This document shows, piece by piece, positions 17,035 through 24,920 of a DNA stretch of 39,316 bases (position 1 is its first letter; each line of letters starts with the position of its first letter). Both the position numbers and the translations under genes were made by a program. The notes beneath the pieces were generated by a model. It did no database searches, was not told the DNA's origin, and was given only the letters and a program-made list of their open reading frames with translations. Source of the DNA: Cognatiyoonia sp965661665 (GTDB lineage: Bacteria > Pseudomonadota > Alphaproteobacteria > Rhodobacterales > Rhodobacteraceae); assembly GCF_965661665.1 (NCBI RefSeq), contig NZ_CBFIEO010000020.1, positions 1 through 39,316 on the forward strand. The letters are read 5' to 3'.

Positions 17035-18482
17035 ACCTCACCCGCTGACGCAAGCAGCGTATCGATGTCAAAGTGCTGTTCCATATGGTCGGCCAGACTA
17101 TCGAGTGTTGCTTCAACCCCCTCATCGAAGGCTTGAGGCGCAATTGGTGCGCCGATTTCCTGGAAATAGGCCACGCGAAACGCATCTGACGTGAACATTC
17201 CGTGCAAGTAACAGCCGCAGATTTGCCCGTTCGCTGTACTCGCCCCTTCACGCCTGTCCCCGACGTTCAGCCATGCGTTGTGGCTGTCTGGCCCAGTGGT
17301 TTCGCCGATATGGATTTCATACCCCTCGACCGCATCACCTGTGGCAATGTAGGACGCCCCCGTCAACGCCAGTTTCTTTTCGGGCGACATCTTGGTGATC
17401 ACATCGAGATACCCAAGCCCTTTGACCCGCGTTGCGGTGCCTTCGATCCCGTCATCGTCCCAAATTTCTTTGCCGAGCATTTGATACCCGCCGCAAATGC
17501 CGAGAACATGCCCGCCGCGCCTTACGTGCGCCTCTAGATCAATGTCCCAGCCCTGCGTCCTGAAATGCGCAAGGTCGGCAATTGTGGATTTGGAACCCGG
17601 GATCAGCACAAGGTCGGCATCACCGGGTAGGGGGCGGCCAGCTTCGATCAGCTCCACCGTGATGTCGGGTGAGGCGGAGAGGGGATCCAGATCATCGAAA
17701 TTTGCGATGCGGTTGAGGCGGGGCACGGCGACTTTGACGTGTCCGCCCTTGCGACCTTTGACATCCATGATGTCCTCCGCCGGCAGGCGCCACGCATCCG
17801 CGAACCAAGGGATGATGCCCAGCGGTGCCCAGCCTGTCGCGTCTTTGATGATCTCCATACCTTCATGGAATAGTGTCGTGTCACCGCGAAACTTGTTTAC
17901 GGCAAAGGCGGCGATCCGATCCCGATCTTCCTTTTGGAGCACGGCGTGGGTGCCCACCAATTGCGCGATTACCCCACCACGGTCGATGTCACCGATCAAG
18001 AAGACAGGAATATTGGCGGCTTCGGCAAAGCCCATATTGGCAATGTCCCCCGCGCGGAGGTTCACTTCGGCAGGGCTACCCGCACCTTCGATCAAAATCA
18101 GATCACGGCCCTTGGCGAGCCTTTGGAAACTCTCCAACACTTTCGGCAAAAGCTGCCCTTTCTGCCGTCCGTACTCCCTCGCCTTCATCGTTCCAAAGCG
18201 TTGACCCTGAACGATAATCTGCGCTCCTGTGTCCGTTTCGGGCTTCAGAAGGACAGGGTTCATATCGACGATGGGATCGAGGTAGCACGCCCGCGCCTGC
18301 AACGCCTGAGCGCGGCCAATCTCCCCCCCATCAACGGTGACCGCGGCGTTGTTCGACATGTTCTGCGGCTTGAAAGGCGCGACTGAGAGATCGCGCTTGG
18401 CACAAGCCCGTGCAAGACCGGCCACCAACATCGATTTCCCCACATTCGAGCCTGCGCCTTGAATCATGATCGCCTTGGTCAT
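17028..18482 (-). CDS. cobQ: cobyric acid synthase (adenosylcobyrinate amide ligase)
   Basis: A 484-aa amidotransferase that makes adenosylcobyric acid by four glutamine-dependent amidations in cobalamin synthesis. The N-terminal dethiobiotin-synthetase-like ATP domain shows QGAGSNVGKSMLVAGLAR and FKPQNMSNNAAVT. The C-terminal class I glutaminase has its nucleophile Cys330 in VLGICGGYQMLG and His427 in CGCYLHGMF. AGGAGG lies a few bases before ATG 18482. Full length and all motifs intact. It is divergent from the membrane protein gene at 18535. Confidence 0.96.
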   Translation of the reverse strand: MTKAIMIQGAGSNVGKSMLVAGLARACAKRDLSVAPFKPQNMSNNAAVTVDGGEIGRAQALQARACYLDPIVDMNPVLLKPETDTGAQIIVQGQRFGTMKAREYGRQKGQLLPKVLESFQRLAKGRDLILIEGAGSPAEVNLRAGDIANMGFAEAANIPVFLIGDIDRGGVIAQLVGTHAVLQKEDRDRIAAFAVNKFRGDTTLFHEGMEIIKDATGWAPLGIIPWFADAWRLPAEDIMDVKGRKGGHVKVAVPRLNRIANFDDLDPLSASPDITVELIEAGRPLPGDADLVLIPGSKSTIADLAHFRTQGWDIDLEAHVRRGGHVLGICGGYQMLGKEIWDDDGIEGTATRVKGLGYLDVITKMSPEKKLALTGASYIATGDAVEGYEIHIGETTGPDSHNAWLNVGDRREGASTANGQICGCYLHGMFTSDAFRVAYFQEIGAPIAPQAFDEGVEATLDSLADHMEQHFDIDTLLASAGEVY

Positions 18483-18534
18483 CGCGTCCTCCTAGGCTAC
18501 CGTCATAGTGGTGGGTCGAGACCGAGGGAAGATC

Positions 18535-19113
18535 ATGAATACACCAGCGCATCTTATTTTCGGTTTGGCCGCGTTCGGGCAGCCGGAGCGTAGAGCAGTA
18601 ACCGCCGCTGCCTTCATCGGCGCGCTGATCCCCGATTTCTCGCTTTATGCGATGGCGGGATGGCATCTGAAAGTATTGGGCGCTCCGGCAGAGGTTGTCT
18701 TTGGTCAGCTTTATTTCTCTGACGAATGGCAGCGCGTCTTCCGTGTTGATAATTCTATCCTCCTTTGGGGGATCGCATTGGGTATGTCGATCATGGCCCG
18801 CTCACAGGTCGCCAGCGCGCTATGTGGTGCGGCTTTGCTGCATTTGGGGCTGGATTTGCTGTTGCACCACGACGATGGGCGCGCGCACTTTTGGCCGATC
18901 ACCAATTGGATTTTCCGAAGTCCAGTAAGTTACTGGGACCCCAATCATTACGGGAATATCTTTGGACCGATCGAGATTATGTTGTCGCTGGCCGCTTGTG
19001 CCTATCTCTGGCGGCGATTCAAAGGCGCGGCGATGCGGGTGTTGATTGTCTTGCTGGGTCTTGCTGAATTTGCGCCGGTGATCATGTTGGCCATTATGTT
19101 TTCGGGCTACTGA
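18535..19113 (+). CDS. membrane-bound metal-dependent hydrolase-like protein (YdjM-type)
   Basis: About 192 aa. It starts NTPAHLIFGLAAFG with a conserved His, then FIGALIPDFSLYAMAG, and later AALLHLGLDLLLHHDDGRAH and FWPI...FRSPVSYWDP. Several hydrophobic helices place it in the inner membrane. The H-x(n)-D and HLGLDLLLHHDD patterns resemble the YdjM/PF04307 family of LexA-regulated membrane proteins with putative metal sites. No function is established. ATG 18535 (GAGGGAAGATC before it) is preferred to GTG 18508. It is divergent from cobQ; related proteins are sometimes mislabelled as cobalamin proteins for this reason. Confidence 0.7.
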   Translation: MNTPAHLIFGLAAFGQPERRAVTAAAFIGALIPDFSLYAMAGWHLKVLGAPAEVVFGQLYFSDEWQRVFRVDNSILLWGIALGMSIMARSQVASALCGAALLHLGLDLLLHHDDGRAHFWPITNWIFRSPVSYWDPNHYGNIFGPIEIMLSLAACAYLWRRFKGAAMRVLIVLLGLAEFAPVIMLAIMFSGY

Positions 19114-19120
19114 AAAGGAA

Positions 19121-19148
19121 AAACGCGGCCCGAGCAGAGACCGCGTTT
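19121..19148. terminator. bidirectional terminator hairpin
   Basis: AAACGCGG (19121-19128) pairs with CCGCGTTT (19141-19148) over a 12-base loop, giving T-rich ends on both strands. It lies between the convergent membrane protein gene and the minus-strand small protein gene, so it may terminate both. Confidence 0.75.
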
Positions 19149-19186
19149 TCATGAGGTCTGGCAGGACCTCTTTTATAACGCTCGGA

Positions 19187-19510
19187 TTAAGCGGCGCGTG
19201 CTTCCTGTTCGGCAGCATTCCGACGCTCGCTCTCTTCGCGAGACAGGGCAACAGACGTCCGAACGCCTTTGCCCACAAATTCCATCAAACCGGATACGAC
19301 ACGTTCGTTCGGGTCAATCCCTGCGCAAGACAGTACTTCACGACCGTCGCGAGAGCGTGCCCAGCGTGCGATTTGCTCTGGACCGTTGCCATATTTCTTG
19401 TCATCTGCAATAGCATCATCAAGAGCGGCAAGTACGACAGCTGCAAACAATTTGCGGGAACGGTTCCCTTGCTCGTTGTTGAATGCACTACCGTCGACAA
19501 AGTCTCTCAT
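19187..19510 (-). CDS. conserved small Rhodobacteraceae protein (DUF6280-like)
   Basis: 107 aa, MRDFVDGSAFNNEQGNRSRK, then LFAAVVLAALDDAIADDKKY and GNGPEQIARWARSRDGREVL. Soluble, helical, with one Cys-containing CAGIDPNERVVSGLMEF motif and a charged C-terminus. I recall close homologues throughout Rhodobacteraceae as an uncharacterised family (DUF6280, from memory). The WARSRDGREVL segment suggests nucleic-acid contact but that is a guess. AAGGAA precedes ATG 19510. It is a single gene with its own terminator, divergent from efp across a 224-base region. Confidence 0.8.
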   Translation of the reverse strand: MRDFVDGSAFNNEQGNRSRKLFAAVVLAALDDAIADDKKYGNGPEQIARWARSRDGREVLSCAGIDPNERVVSGLMEFVGKGVRTSVALSREESERRNAAEQEARAA

Positions 19511-19601
19511 GTGGTTTCCTTCGTTTTTATTCTTGTACTTTCCGCGTGAGGGCTAACATGCCCTAATTTTGGGCGATTCGGGGGCCCTCTTTTGGAATGG
19601 C

Positions 19602-19619
19602 TGCTATGCATAGATAGCA
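19602..19619. promoter_or_regulatory. inverted repeat TGCTAT-N6-ATAGCA
   Basis: A 6-bp inverted repeat around GCATAG in the 224-base divergent region between the small conserved gene and efp. It lies about 90 bases before the small gene start and 115 before efp. It may be an operator; no cognate regulator is known here. Confidence 0.35.
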
Positions 19620-19734
19620 TACCTGGTAGCGAAAAACAGCCAAATCAGTCTTCTAGACTTGGATTAACCACCCAGATATAGGCCCAAAGGAACTTACATC
19701 AATGTTTTGACATAATTTTGACACGAAGAGAGCG

Positions 19735-20298
19735 ATGCCAAAAATAAACGGAAATGAGATTCGGCCAGGCAATGTCTTGGAGCACGAGAACGGGCTTTGG
19801 GCGGCGGTGAAGGTAGATCACGTCAAACCAGGTAAAGGCGGTGCCTTTGCACAGGTTGAACTGAAAAACCTTCGGGATGGTCGGAAACTGAACGAACGCT
19901 TCCGGTCTGCCGACAAGGTTGAGCGGGTGCGTTTGGACCAAAAGGACCAGCAGTTCCTGTACGAAGCTGATGATATGCTCAACTTCATGGACAGCGAGAC
20001 GTTCGAACAAATCGCACTTCCTGCCGACATTCTGGGTGACCGTCGCCCGTTCCTGCAGGACGGCATGGTTGTGCAGATCGAATATTACGGGGAGGAGGCG
20101 CTCAACGTCACCCTGCCGCAGAAAGTGACCTGCAAAGTTGTTGAGACAGAGCCTGTGGTCAAAGGCCAAACTGCCGCCAACAGCTTCAAGCCAGCAGTTT
20201 TGGACAACGGCCTGCGTGTGATGATCCCGCCATTCGTTGGGCAGGATGAAGATATCGTGGTGAACACCGAAACGTTCGAATACTCCGAACGCGCTTAA
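19735..20298 (+). CDS. efp: translation elongation factor P
   Basis: 187 aa, the normal length. It binds the ribosome between P and E sites and relieves stalling at polyproline stretches. The N-terminal KOW domain has the modified-tip loop VKPGKGGAF with Lys34, the residue beta-lysylated by EpmA in this EF-P type. Two OB domains follow (LPADILGDRRPFLQDGMVV, TANSFKPAVLDNGL-type segment, PPFVGQDEDIVVNTETFEY). Stop lies one base from the ygfZ stop (tail to tail), with no terminator between. No epmA/epmB lies in this window. Confidence 0.97.
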   Translation: MPKINGNEIRPGNVLEHENGLWAAVKVDHVKPGKGGAFAQVELKNLRDGRKLNERFRSADKVERVRLDQKDQQFLYEADDMLNFMDSETFEQIALPADILGDRRPFLQDGMVVQIEYYGEEALNVTLPQKVTCKVVETEPVVKGQTAANSFKPAVLDNGLRVMIPPFVGQDEDIVVNTETFEYSERA

Positions 20299-20299
20299 A

Positions 20300-21031
20300 T
20301 CAGATGCGGGTGAGGGTCGCCTCGCCCGCTGTCATCTCACCCTCGGCTCGGTCAAACCGCAGGTAGGCGAGGGCTGTATCCCCTGAAATGCTATGCAACG
20401 TGCCGACAGGCTTGCCGTCTTTCGTGATGGCGTCCCCGGGCTGAGCTGTGCCAGTGATGCACACCTTTGCGATGCCTTTGCGCAGCACTGTCTTATGCTT
20501 CATGCGGGCGACGATTTCTTGACCGACGAAACAGCCCTTCTTGAAATCGACGCCGTTGAGTGCTTCAAACCCAGCTTCAAGGATGTAACTGTCCTCGGTC
20601 AGCTCGATGCCAGTGGCTGGGACGCCCGCTGCGACGCGCACAGCCGTCCAATCCACATCCTCTGACACATCCACGTCGCCATAGGCCCGCCAACCCATTG
20701 CAGCGTTTCTAGGGTCGGATAACGCGCCATCTGGCGCGTCCGAGATGCCGCGTGATACGATGAGGTCCGTCTGTGAAATCTGCACATCTGCGCGTAGGCG
20801 GTACATCGTCAGGCGCTTCATCAGAGCTGCGGCATGGGAGGACGCCACATCAATGAGCAGACGATCTGGCTCCACAATGACAAAGAAGTCCACGATGAAT
20901 TTGCCCTGTGGCGTGAGCAACGCAGCATAGGCGATTTTTTCGTCAAGCGTCGGCACATGGTTGGTGATCAGGCCATTCAGAAAACCGACCCGATCAGCGC
21001 CTGTTAAAGCTAGAACTGTGCGCTCACTCAT
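20300..21031 (-). CDS. ygfZ: folate-binding protein YgfZ/GcvT-like
   Basis: About 243 aa. The family signature K-G-C-x-G-Q-E is present as KKGCFVGQEIVARMKHKT, and the N-terminus RTVLALTGADRVGFLNGLIT is typical. YgfZ uses tetrahydrofolate and helps assembly or repair of some Fe-S clusters. The frame continues upstream to 21121, but ATG 21031 is right: it forms an ATGAGTGA overlap with the stop of the ABC transporter gene, pointing to translational coupling. It is the last gene of the phosphatase-exporter-ygfZ operon. Confidence 0.93.
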   Translation of the reverse strand: MSERTVLALTGADRVGFLNGLITNHVPTLDEKIAYAALLTPQGKFIVDFFVIVEPDRLLIDVASSHAAALMKRLTMYRLRADVQISQTDLIVSRGISDAPDGALSDPRNAAMGWRAYGDVDVSEDVDWTAVRVAAGVPATGIELTEDSYILEAGFEALNGVDFKKGCFVGQEIVARMKHKTVLRKGIAKVCITGTAQPGDAITKDGKPVGTLHSISGDTALAYLRFDRAEGEMTAGEATLTRI

Positions 21032-22748
21032 CGCGATCCCCAGAAAACTGCATGTTGTAGAGATCGGCATAAAGCCCACCGCGTTCAAGAAGCGCGTCAT
21101 GCGTCCCTTCGTCCACAACACGGCCTTGGTCCATCACAACGATCTTATCCGCGTTCCGCACCGTCGACAGGCGGTGCGCAATAACCAGCGTCGTGCTGCC
21201 TTTTGACAGTCGTTCTAGCGCGTCCTGCACAATCGCCTCGGACTTTGTGTCGAGCGCGCTCGTTGCCTCGTCCAGCAGCAAGATCGGCGTATCGCGGAGC
21301 AGGGCGCGGGCGATGGCTACCCGCTGCCTTTGACCGCCCGACAGGTTCGACCCACGTGGACCGGCTGGCGCATCAAGGCCCCCCGGCATTTTTGACACGA
21401 AGTCGCTGACATGGGCGGCATCTAAGACCGATTGTAGGGCCGCGTCATCGACGTCTGTCCGGCCCAGCAGGATATTATCGCGGATGCTCTCATCGAAAAG
21501 CGTCGCATCCTGTGTCACGACGGAGAAGAGCCCACGAAGGGCTGTCAAATCCAATGCGTTGATCGGGGTGCCGTTGATGGACCCGTCGCCCGCATGCGGT
21601 TCGACCAATCGTGTCAGAACATTGAAGATGGTACTTTTACCCGCACCAGACGCACCGACGAGGGCGGTTGTTTTGCCTGCGTCCGCTGTGAATGTCACAC
21701 CTCGTAAAACAGGCAAATCGTCATAGGCAAGCGCCACATTGTTGAGCGCGATGGTGGGGGCCTCAACTGGAGTTGCTTCCGGCTGAAGAGGGGATAAAAG
21801 TGTCGGCTCCACATCAAAGATTGACCGGATCCGGTCGATGCTGGCCGACGCCATTTGCCACTGACCACTCATGGAACCGAGGCGGCGCAGCGGCTCAAAC
21901 GTCAGGCTCATGGCAGTGAAAAAGGACATGAACTGTCCGACGGTTTTCTCGCCCGAGATTATCTCCCCACCGCCATAGATCATTACGCCAAGGAATCCGA
22001 TGCCGGTCATGATGTCGATCAGCGACGGAACTGCGGCTTGGCCGGTTACGGCCTTAACCTCCGCCCTGACGCGGTTGTCGGACAGCTCATCGTAGCGGTC
22101 GCCTTGGTAGGCTTCGAGCGCGTTCAGTTTGATCGGATTGATGCCGTGGAACACCTCATCCAGCCGTGTCGACATGCGCCCAGCCAGCTCCCGCGCGGCG
22201 GCAGCGCGTTTACGGACATAGCGCTGGGCCATGAAGGACGGCAGGATCATGAACGGAATGCCGATCAGCGCCACCAGCGTCCAACGCCAATCGACCGACA
22301 AAGCGACACTGAACAGTGCAATAACCGCAATCAAATCACGTCCAACACCAACTAAAAGCGCCGACCATGCCGCGTTGATCACGCCGACGTCGCCTTGCAC
22401 CCGTTCGATCAACTGCCCCGGCGGATTGACCTGATGATACGCGCTGTCGAGCCGCATCATGTGCCGCAAGAGCCCGCTGCGCATGTCCCGCGCAGACATC
22501 TGATTGACCCGCGTCATCAAGATTTTCTGACCCGCAGAACTGATCGCGCGGACAAAGAAAATCACCATGATCGACGTGCCGACCCAGATGAGTGCCTGAC
22601 GGCTGCCTTCGAGGAACACATTGTCGAACATTGGCTGGATTAGGCGGCTGAGAAGTGCAAGCATTGACCCTTCTATCACCATGAACAGGACCGCGAGTGC
22701 AATTTTGCCCTTGTGGCGGCTCAGATAGTTCCGCCAAAGCCAGCGCAT
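21024..22748 (-). CDS. ABC transporter, fused membrane and ATPase domains (MsbA/lipid exporter-like)
   Basis: 574 aa from ATG 22748. Six transmembrane helices occupy residues 10-290. The nucleotide-binding domain has Walker A GASGAGKS (~365), Q-loop VTQDATLFDE, signature NLSGGQRQRVA (~468), Walker B ILLLDEATSALD (489-500) and H-loop VIAHRLSTV. The half-transporter works as a dimer; the closest type is MsbA-like export of lipids or other hydrophobic substrates, but drugs cannot be excluded. AAGGA lies just before ATG 22748; a GTG seven codons upstream is an alternative start. It is downstream of a PTP-like phosphatase (17-base gap) and overlaps ygfZ. Confidence 0.9.
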   Translation of the reverse strand: MRWLWRNYLSRHKGKIALAVLFMVIEGSMLALLSRLIQPMFDNVFLEGSRQALIWVGTSIMVIFFVRAISSAGQKILMTRVNQMSARDMRSGLLRHMMRLDSAYHQVNPPGQLIERVQGDVGVINAAWSALLVGVGRDLIAVIALFSVALSVDWRWTLVALIGIPFMILPSFMAQRYVRKRAAAARELAGRMSTRLDEVFHGINPIKLNALEAYQGDRYDELSDNRVRAEVKAVTGQAAVPSLIDIMTGIGFLGVMIYGGGEIISGEKTVGQFMSFFTAMSLTFEPLRRLGSMSGQWQMASASIDRIRSIFDVEPTLLSPLQPEATPVEAPTIALNNVALAYDDLPVLRGVTFTADAGKTTALVGASGAGKSTIFNVLTRLVEPHAGDGSINGTPINALDLTALRGLFSVVTQDATLFDESIRDNILLGRTDVDDAALQSVLDAAHVSDFVSKMPGGLDAPAGPRGSNLSGGQRQRVAIARALLRDTPILLLDEATSALDTKSEAIVQDALERLSKGSTTLVIAHRLSTVRNADKIVVMDQGRVVDEGTHDALLERGGLYADLYNMQFSGDRDE

Positions 22749-22765
22749 ATGTCCTTGGCCTTCGC

Positions 22766-23416
22766 TCACACCGGAAGCGTCCGTCGCGCTTTGAATTTCT
22801 GCTGCAACGCTTCCGCGTCGTATTCCTGTGCGATCCAATCGCGAATTCCAATAGGGCCGGATGTCAGGCGCTCTTCATAGGTTTCAAGCAACAGATCAAG
22901 GATGCCCGTCTTGGTAAATTTGAGGTGAATAAAGCGCAGCGACAATTGCTTCTTCGCGTCGGCCACAGTGGCCCCTTGGTCCAACAAAAAGAGTGCTGAG
23001 ACGAGGCCCGCACGATCCGCGCCCGATTTGCAATGTATGAGGAATTGCCGGTCAATTTCATCAAAGACCTTGAAAACCTCTTGCAGCATTTCGCGTGCTG
23101 GCGCCTGCCGCGCACTCAGGGCCAAGGCGTAGAGGTCTAGACCCAAACGTTTGCAAGTGTCCGCTTCCAACAAATAATGGTGCGATTTGAACTTCCCGCG
23201 CAACGTCAGGACCGCTTTGATGCCCAGATCGCGGTAACGCTCCAGCCGACCATGAGAGGGGTAGTTTGAGCGATAAACACCCGGTGCGACCTCATCAAAA
23301 TTCGTCCAAAACGTCCGCAAAACCCCATGATCCTGCCAGAACATGTGTCGTTCCCCTATGCGCCTGTCATGAGCGCTGAGGCTGGGCAAAGTCTGCGCTG
23401 TGTCTTTGTGGAACAT
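22766..23416 (-). CDS. protein tyrosine/dual-specificity phosphatase-like protein
   Basis: 216 aa. The P-loop HCKSGADRAG (residues 128-137) has the C-x5-R motif of cysteine phosphatases, with C129 as nucleophile and R135 binding phosphate. The upstream VAPGVYRSNYPSHGRLERYR and IKAVLTLRGKFKS segments match a roseobacter family of DSP-like proteins. Substrate is unknown: lipid, polysaccharide intermediate or protein phosphate are all possible. M25 (23344) is a possible internal start with an AGGGGAA in front, but the residues before it (HDRRIGERHMFWQDHG) fit the family, so 23416 is kept. The first gene of the operon with the ABC exporter. Confidence 0.82.
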   Translation of the reverse strand: MFHKDTAQTLPSLSAHDRRIGERHMFWQDHGVLRTFWTNFDEVAPGVYRSNYPSHGRLERYRDLGIKAVLTLRGKFKSHHYLLEADTCKRLGLDLYALALSARQAPAREMLQEVFKVFDEIDRQFLIHCKSGADRAGLVSALFLLDQGATVADAKKQLSLRFIHLKFTKTGILDLLLETYEERLTSGPIGIRDWIAQEYDAEALQQKFKARRTLPV

Positions 23417-23564
23417 GAACTGCTCTTAGGTCCGCTTCTTGCTCGTCTACGGGCATATGGGGTTTGGGGCAAGCGATGCAAGAAATTGGTGCGGGGTGGT
23501 GTTGACCTTGCCGCATTCCGACGTAGGCTCTCCCTCATCTCAATTCTATTTGAAAGTGACTGTT

Positions 23565-24821
23565 ATGCCTCTCGCCAATGGCCGCTCCTACCTTGCTATC
23601 CCCGGACCATCCGTCATCCCGGACGAGGTGTTGCAGGCCATGCACCGCGCGTCCCCCAATATTTACGAAGGCGAATTGCACGACCTGACGCACAGCCTGA
23701 TCCCAGATCTGAAATCCGTCGCGCGTACGGATGGAAATGTGGCGATCTATATCGGCAACGGCCATTCTGCGTGGGAGGCCGCCTTGGCCAATGTGACATC
23801 CCGCGGTGATAAAATCCTCGTCGCGGCGGCTGGCACCTTCGGGCATGGCTGGGGCGAAATGGCCAGTGAAATGGGCCTCAACGTCGAGGTGTTGGAGTTT
23901 CCGACCAATGGCCCCGTTAACCCCTCGGAGGTGGAAGAGGTGCTGCGCGCCGATACAGCAGGCGACATTAAAGCGCTGCTTTTGTGTCAGGTCGACACCT
24001 CCACCGGCGCGAAATCGGATGTGGTCGCGATTAGGGCGGCGATAGATGCCGCAGGGCATTCAGCGCTCTATCTGGTTGATTGCATCGCCTCCCTAGGCTG
24101 TGACCGCTATGAGATGGACGCTTGGGGCGTCGATGTCACCGTTAGCGCATGCCAGAAGGGTCTGATGACGCCCGCTGGCTTAGCGTTCGTTCACTACAAC
24201 GATAAGGCTGATGCGCGGCGCGGCGACAACGTCACGCGGTATTGGGACTGGCGCAAGCGGGTCAATCCGGAGGTGTATTATCAATATTTCAGCGGCACCG
24301 CGCCGACCCATCACCTCTATGGCCTGCGCAAAGCACTGGACATGATTAACGCCGAAGGGATCGAAACCGTCTGGGACCGCCATGATGCGCTTGCCGACAT
24401 GATCTGGACCGCATTCGAGGCGTGGGGTGATGAAGGCCCGATGACCTTGAACGTCGCGGATCGGGCGCATCGGTCGTCTGCCGTGACATCGATTTATGCA
24501 GGGCCACGCAATGGGGCGGCGTTGCAGTCGTGGTGCAAAGATCAGGCAGGGCTGACCTTGGGTATCGGCCTAGGGCGGGAGCCTGCGGATGCTTATTTCC
24601 GGCTCGGCCACATGGGTCACGTCAACGCGCATATGATTATGGGGGCCTTGGGCACAATCGAAGCGGGGTTGTTTGCCAACCGCATTCCCCACGGGCAGGG
24701 GGCGCTTTCGGCGGCGGCGAAAGTCCTAGCGCGTCATGCGACTGCGGCCCAGCCACGTGATGCAGCGGTTGAGGCCAAGGGCAACAGCAGCCACCCACAA
24801 AGCGCCAGACAGTGTTGCTAG
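23565..24821 (+). CDS. class V aminotransferase (serine/alanine-glyoxylate type)
   Basis: 418 aa from ATG 23565. Fold-type I PLP enzyme: YLAIPGPSVIPDEVLQAMHR opens the family, GNGHSAWEAALANV binds the PLP phosphate, LYLVDCIASLGCDRYEMDAW contains the ring Asp, and SACQKGLMTPAGLAFVH contains the Schiff-base Lys. Likely transfers amino groups from serine or alanine to glyoxylate. The frame runs 42 codons upstream to 23439 but that part is not family-like. The last ~28 residues (HATAAQPRDAAVEAK...) extend past the usual end and overlap a small gene on the other strand (24735-24910). Confidence 0.88.
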   Translation: MPLANGRSYLAIPGPSVIPDEVLQAMHRASPNIYEGELHDLTHSLIPDLKSVARTDGNVAIYIGNGHSAWEAALANVTSRGDKILVAAAGTFGHGWGEMASEMGLNVEVLEFPTNGPVNPSEVEEVLRADTAGDIKALLLCQVDTSTGAKSDVVAIRAAIDAAGHSALYLVDCIASLGCDRYEMDAWGVDVTVSACQKGLMTPAGLAFVHYNDKADARRGDNVTRYWDWRKRVNPEVYYQYFSGTAPTHHLYGLRKALDMINAEGIETVWDRHDALADMIWTAFEAWGDEGPMTLNVADRAHRSSAVTSIYAGPRNGAALQSWCKDQAGLTLGIGLGREPADAYFRLGHMGHVNAHMIMGALGTIEAGLFANRIPHGQGALSAAAKVLARHATAAQPRDAAVEAKGNSSHPQSARQCC

Positions 24822-24910
24822 AAACCAGAAAAAATGAACAAAATCCCGCCGGTCATGACCAGAAAAGCGTTTGTGTAGTCCTCGACTTTTTTTGGGTGGT
24901 GGTGGTTCAT
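24735..24910 (-). pseudogene. small membrane protein gene broken by a T-run frameshift
   Basis: From ATG 24910 the minus strand reads MNHHHPKKVEDYTNAF, LVMTGGILFIFSGF then TAG. If one T is added to the TTTTTT run at about 24827-24832, the frame continues ...LFIFFWFLATLSGALW, VAAVALASTAASRGWAAVA and stops at TGA 24735. The repaired 58-aa product has a polar N-terminus and one or two membrane segments, a plausible small inner-membrane protein. The start lies 10 bases after the aminotransferase stop on the same strand, so it would be its operon partner. A homopolymer sequencing error is possible. Confidence 0.45.
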
Positions 24911-24920
24911 GTGTCTCTAG

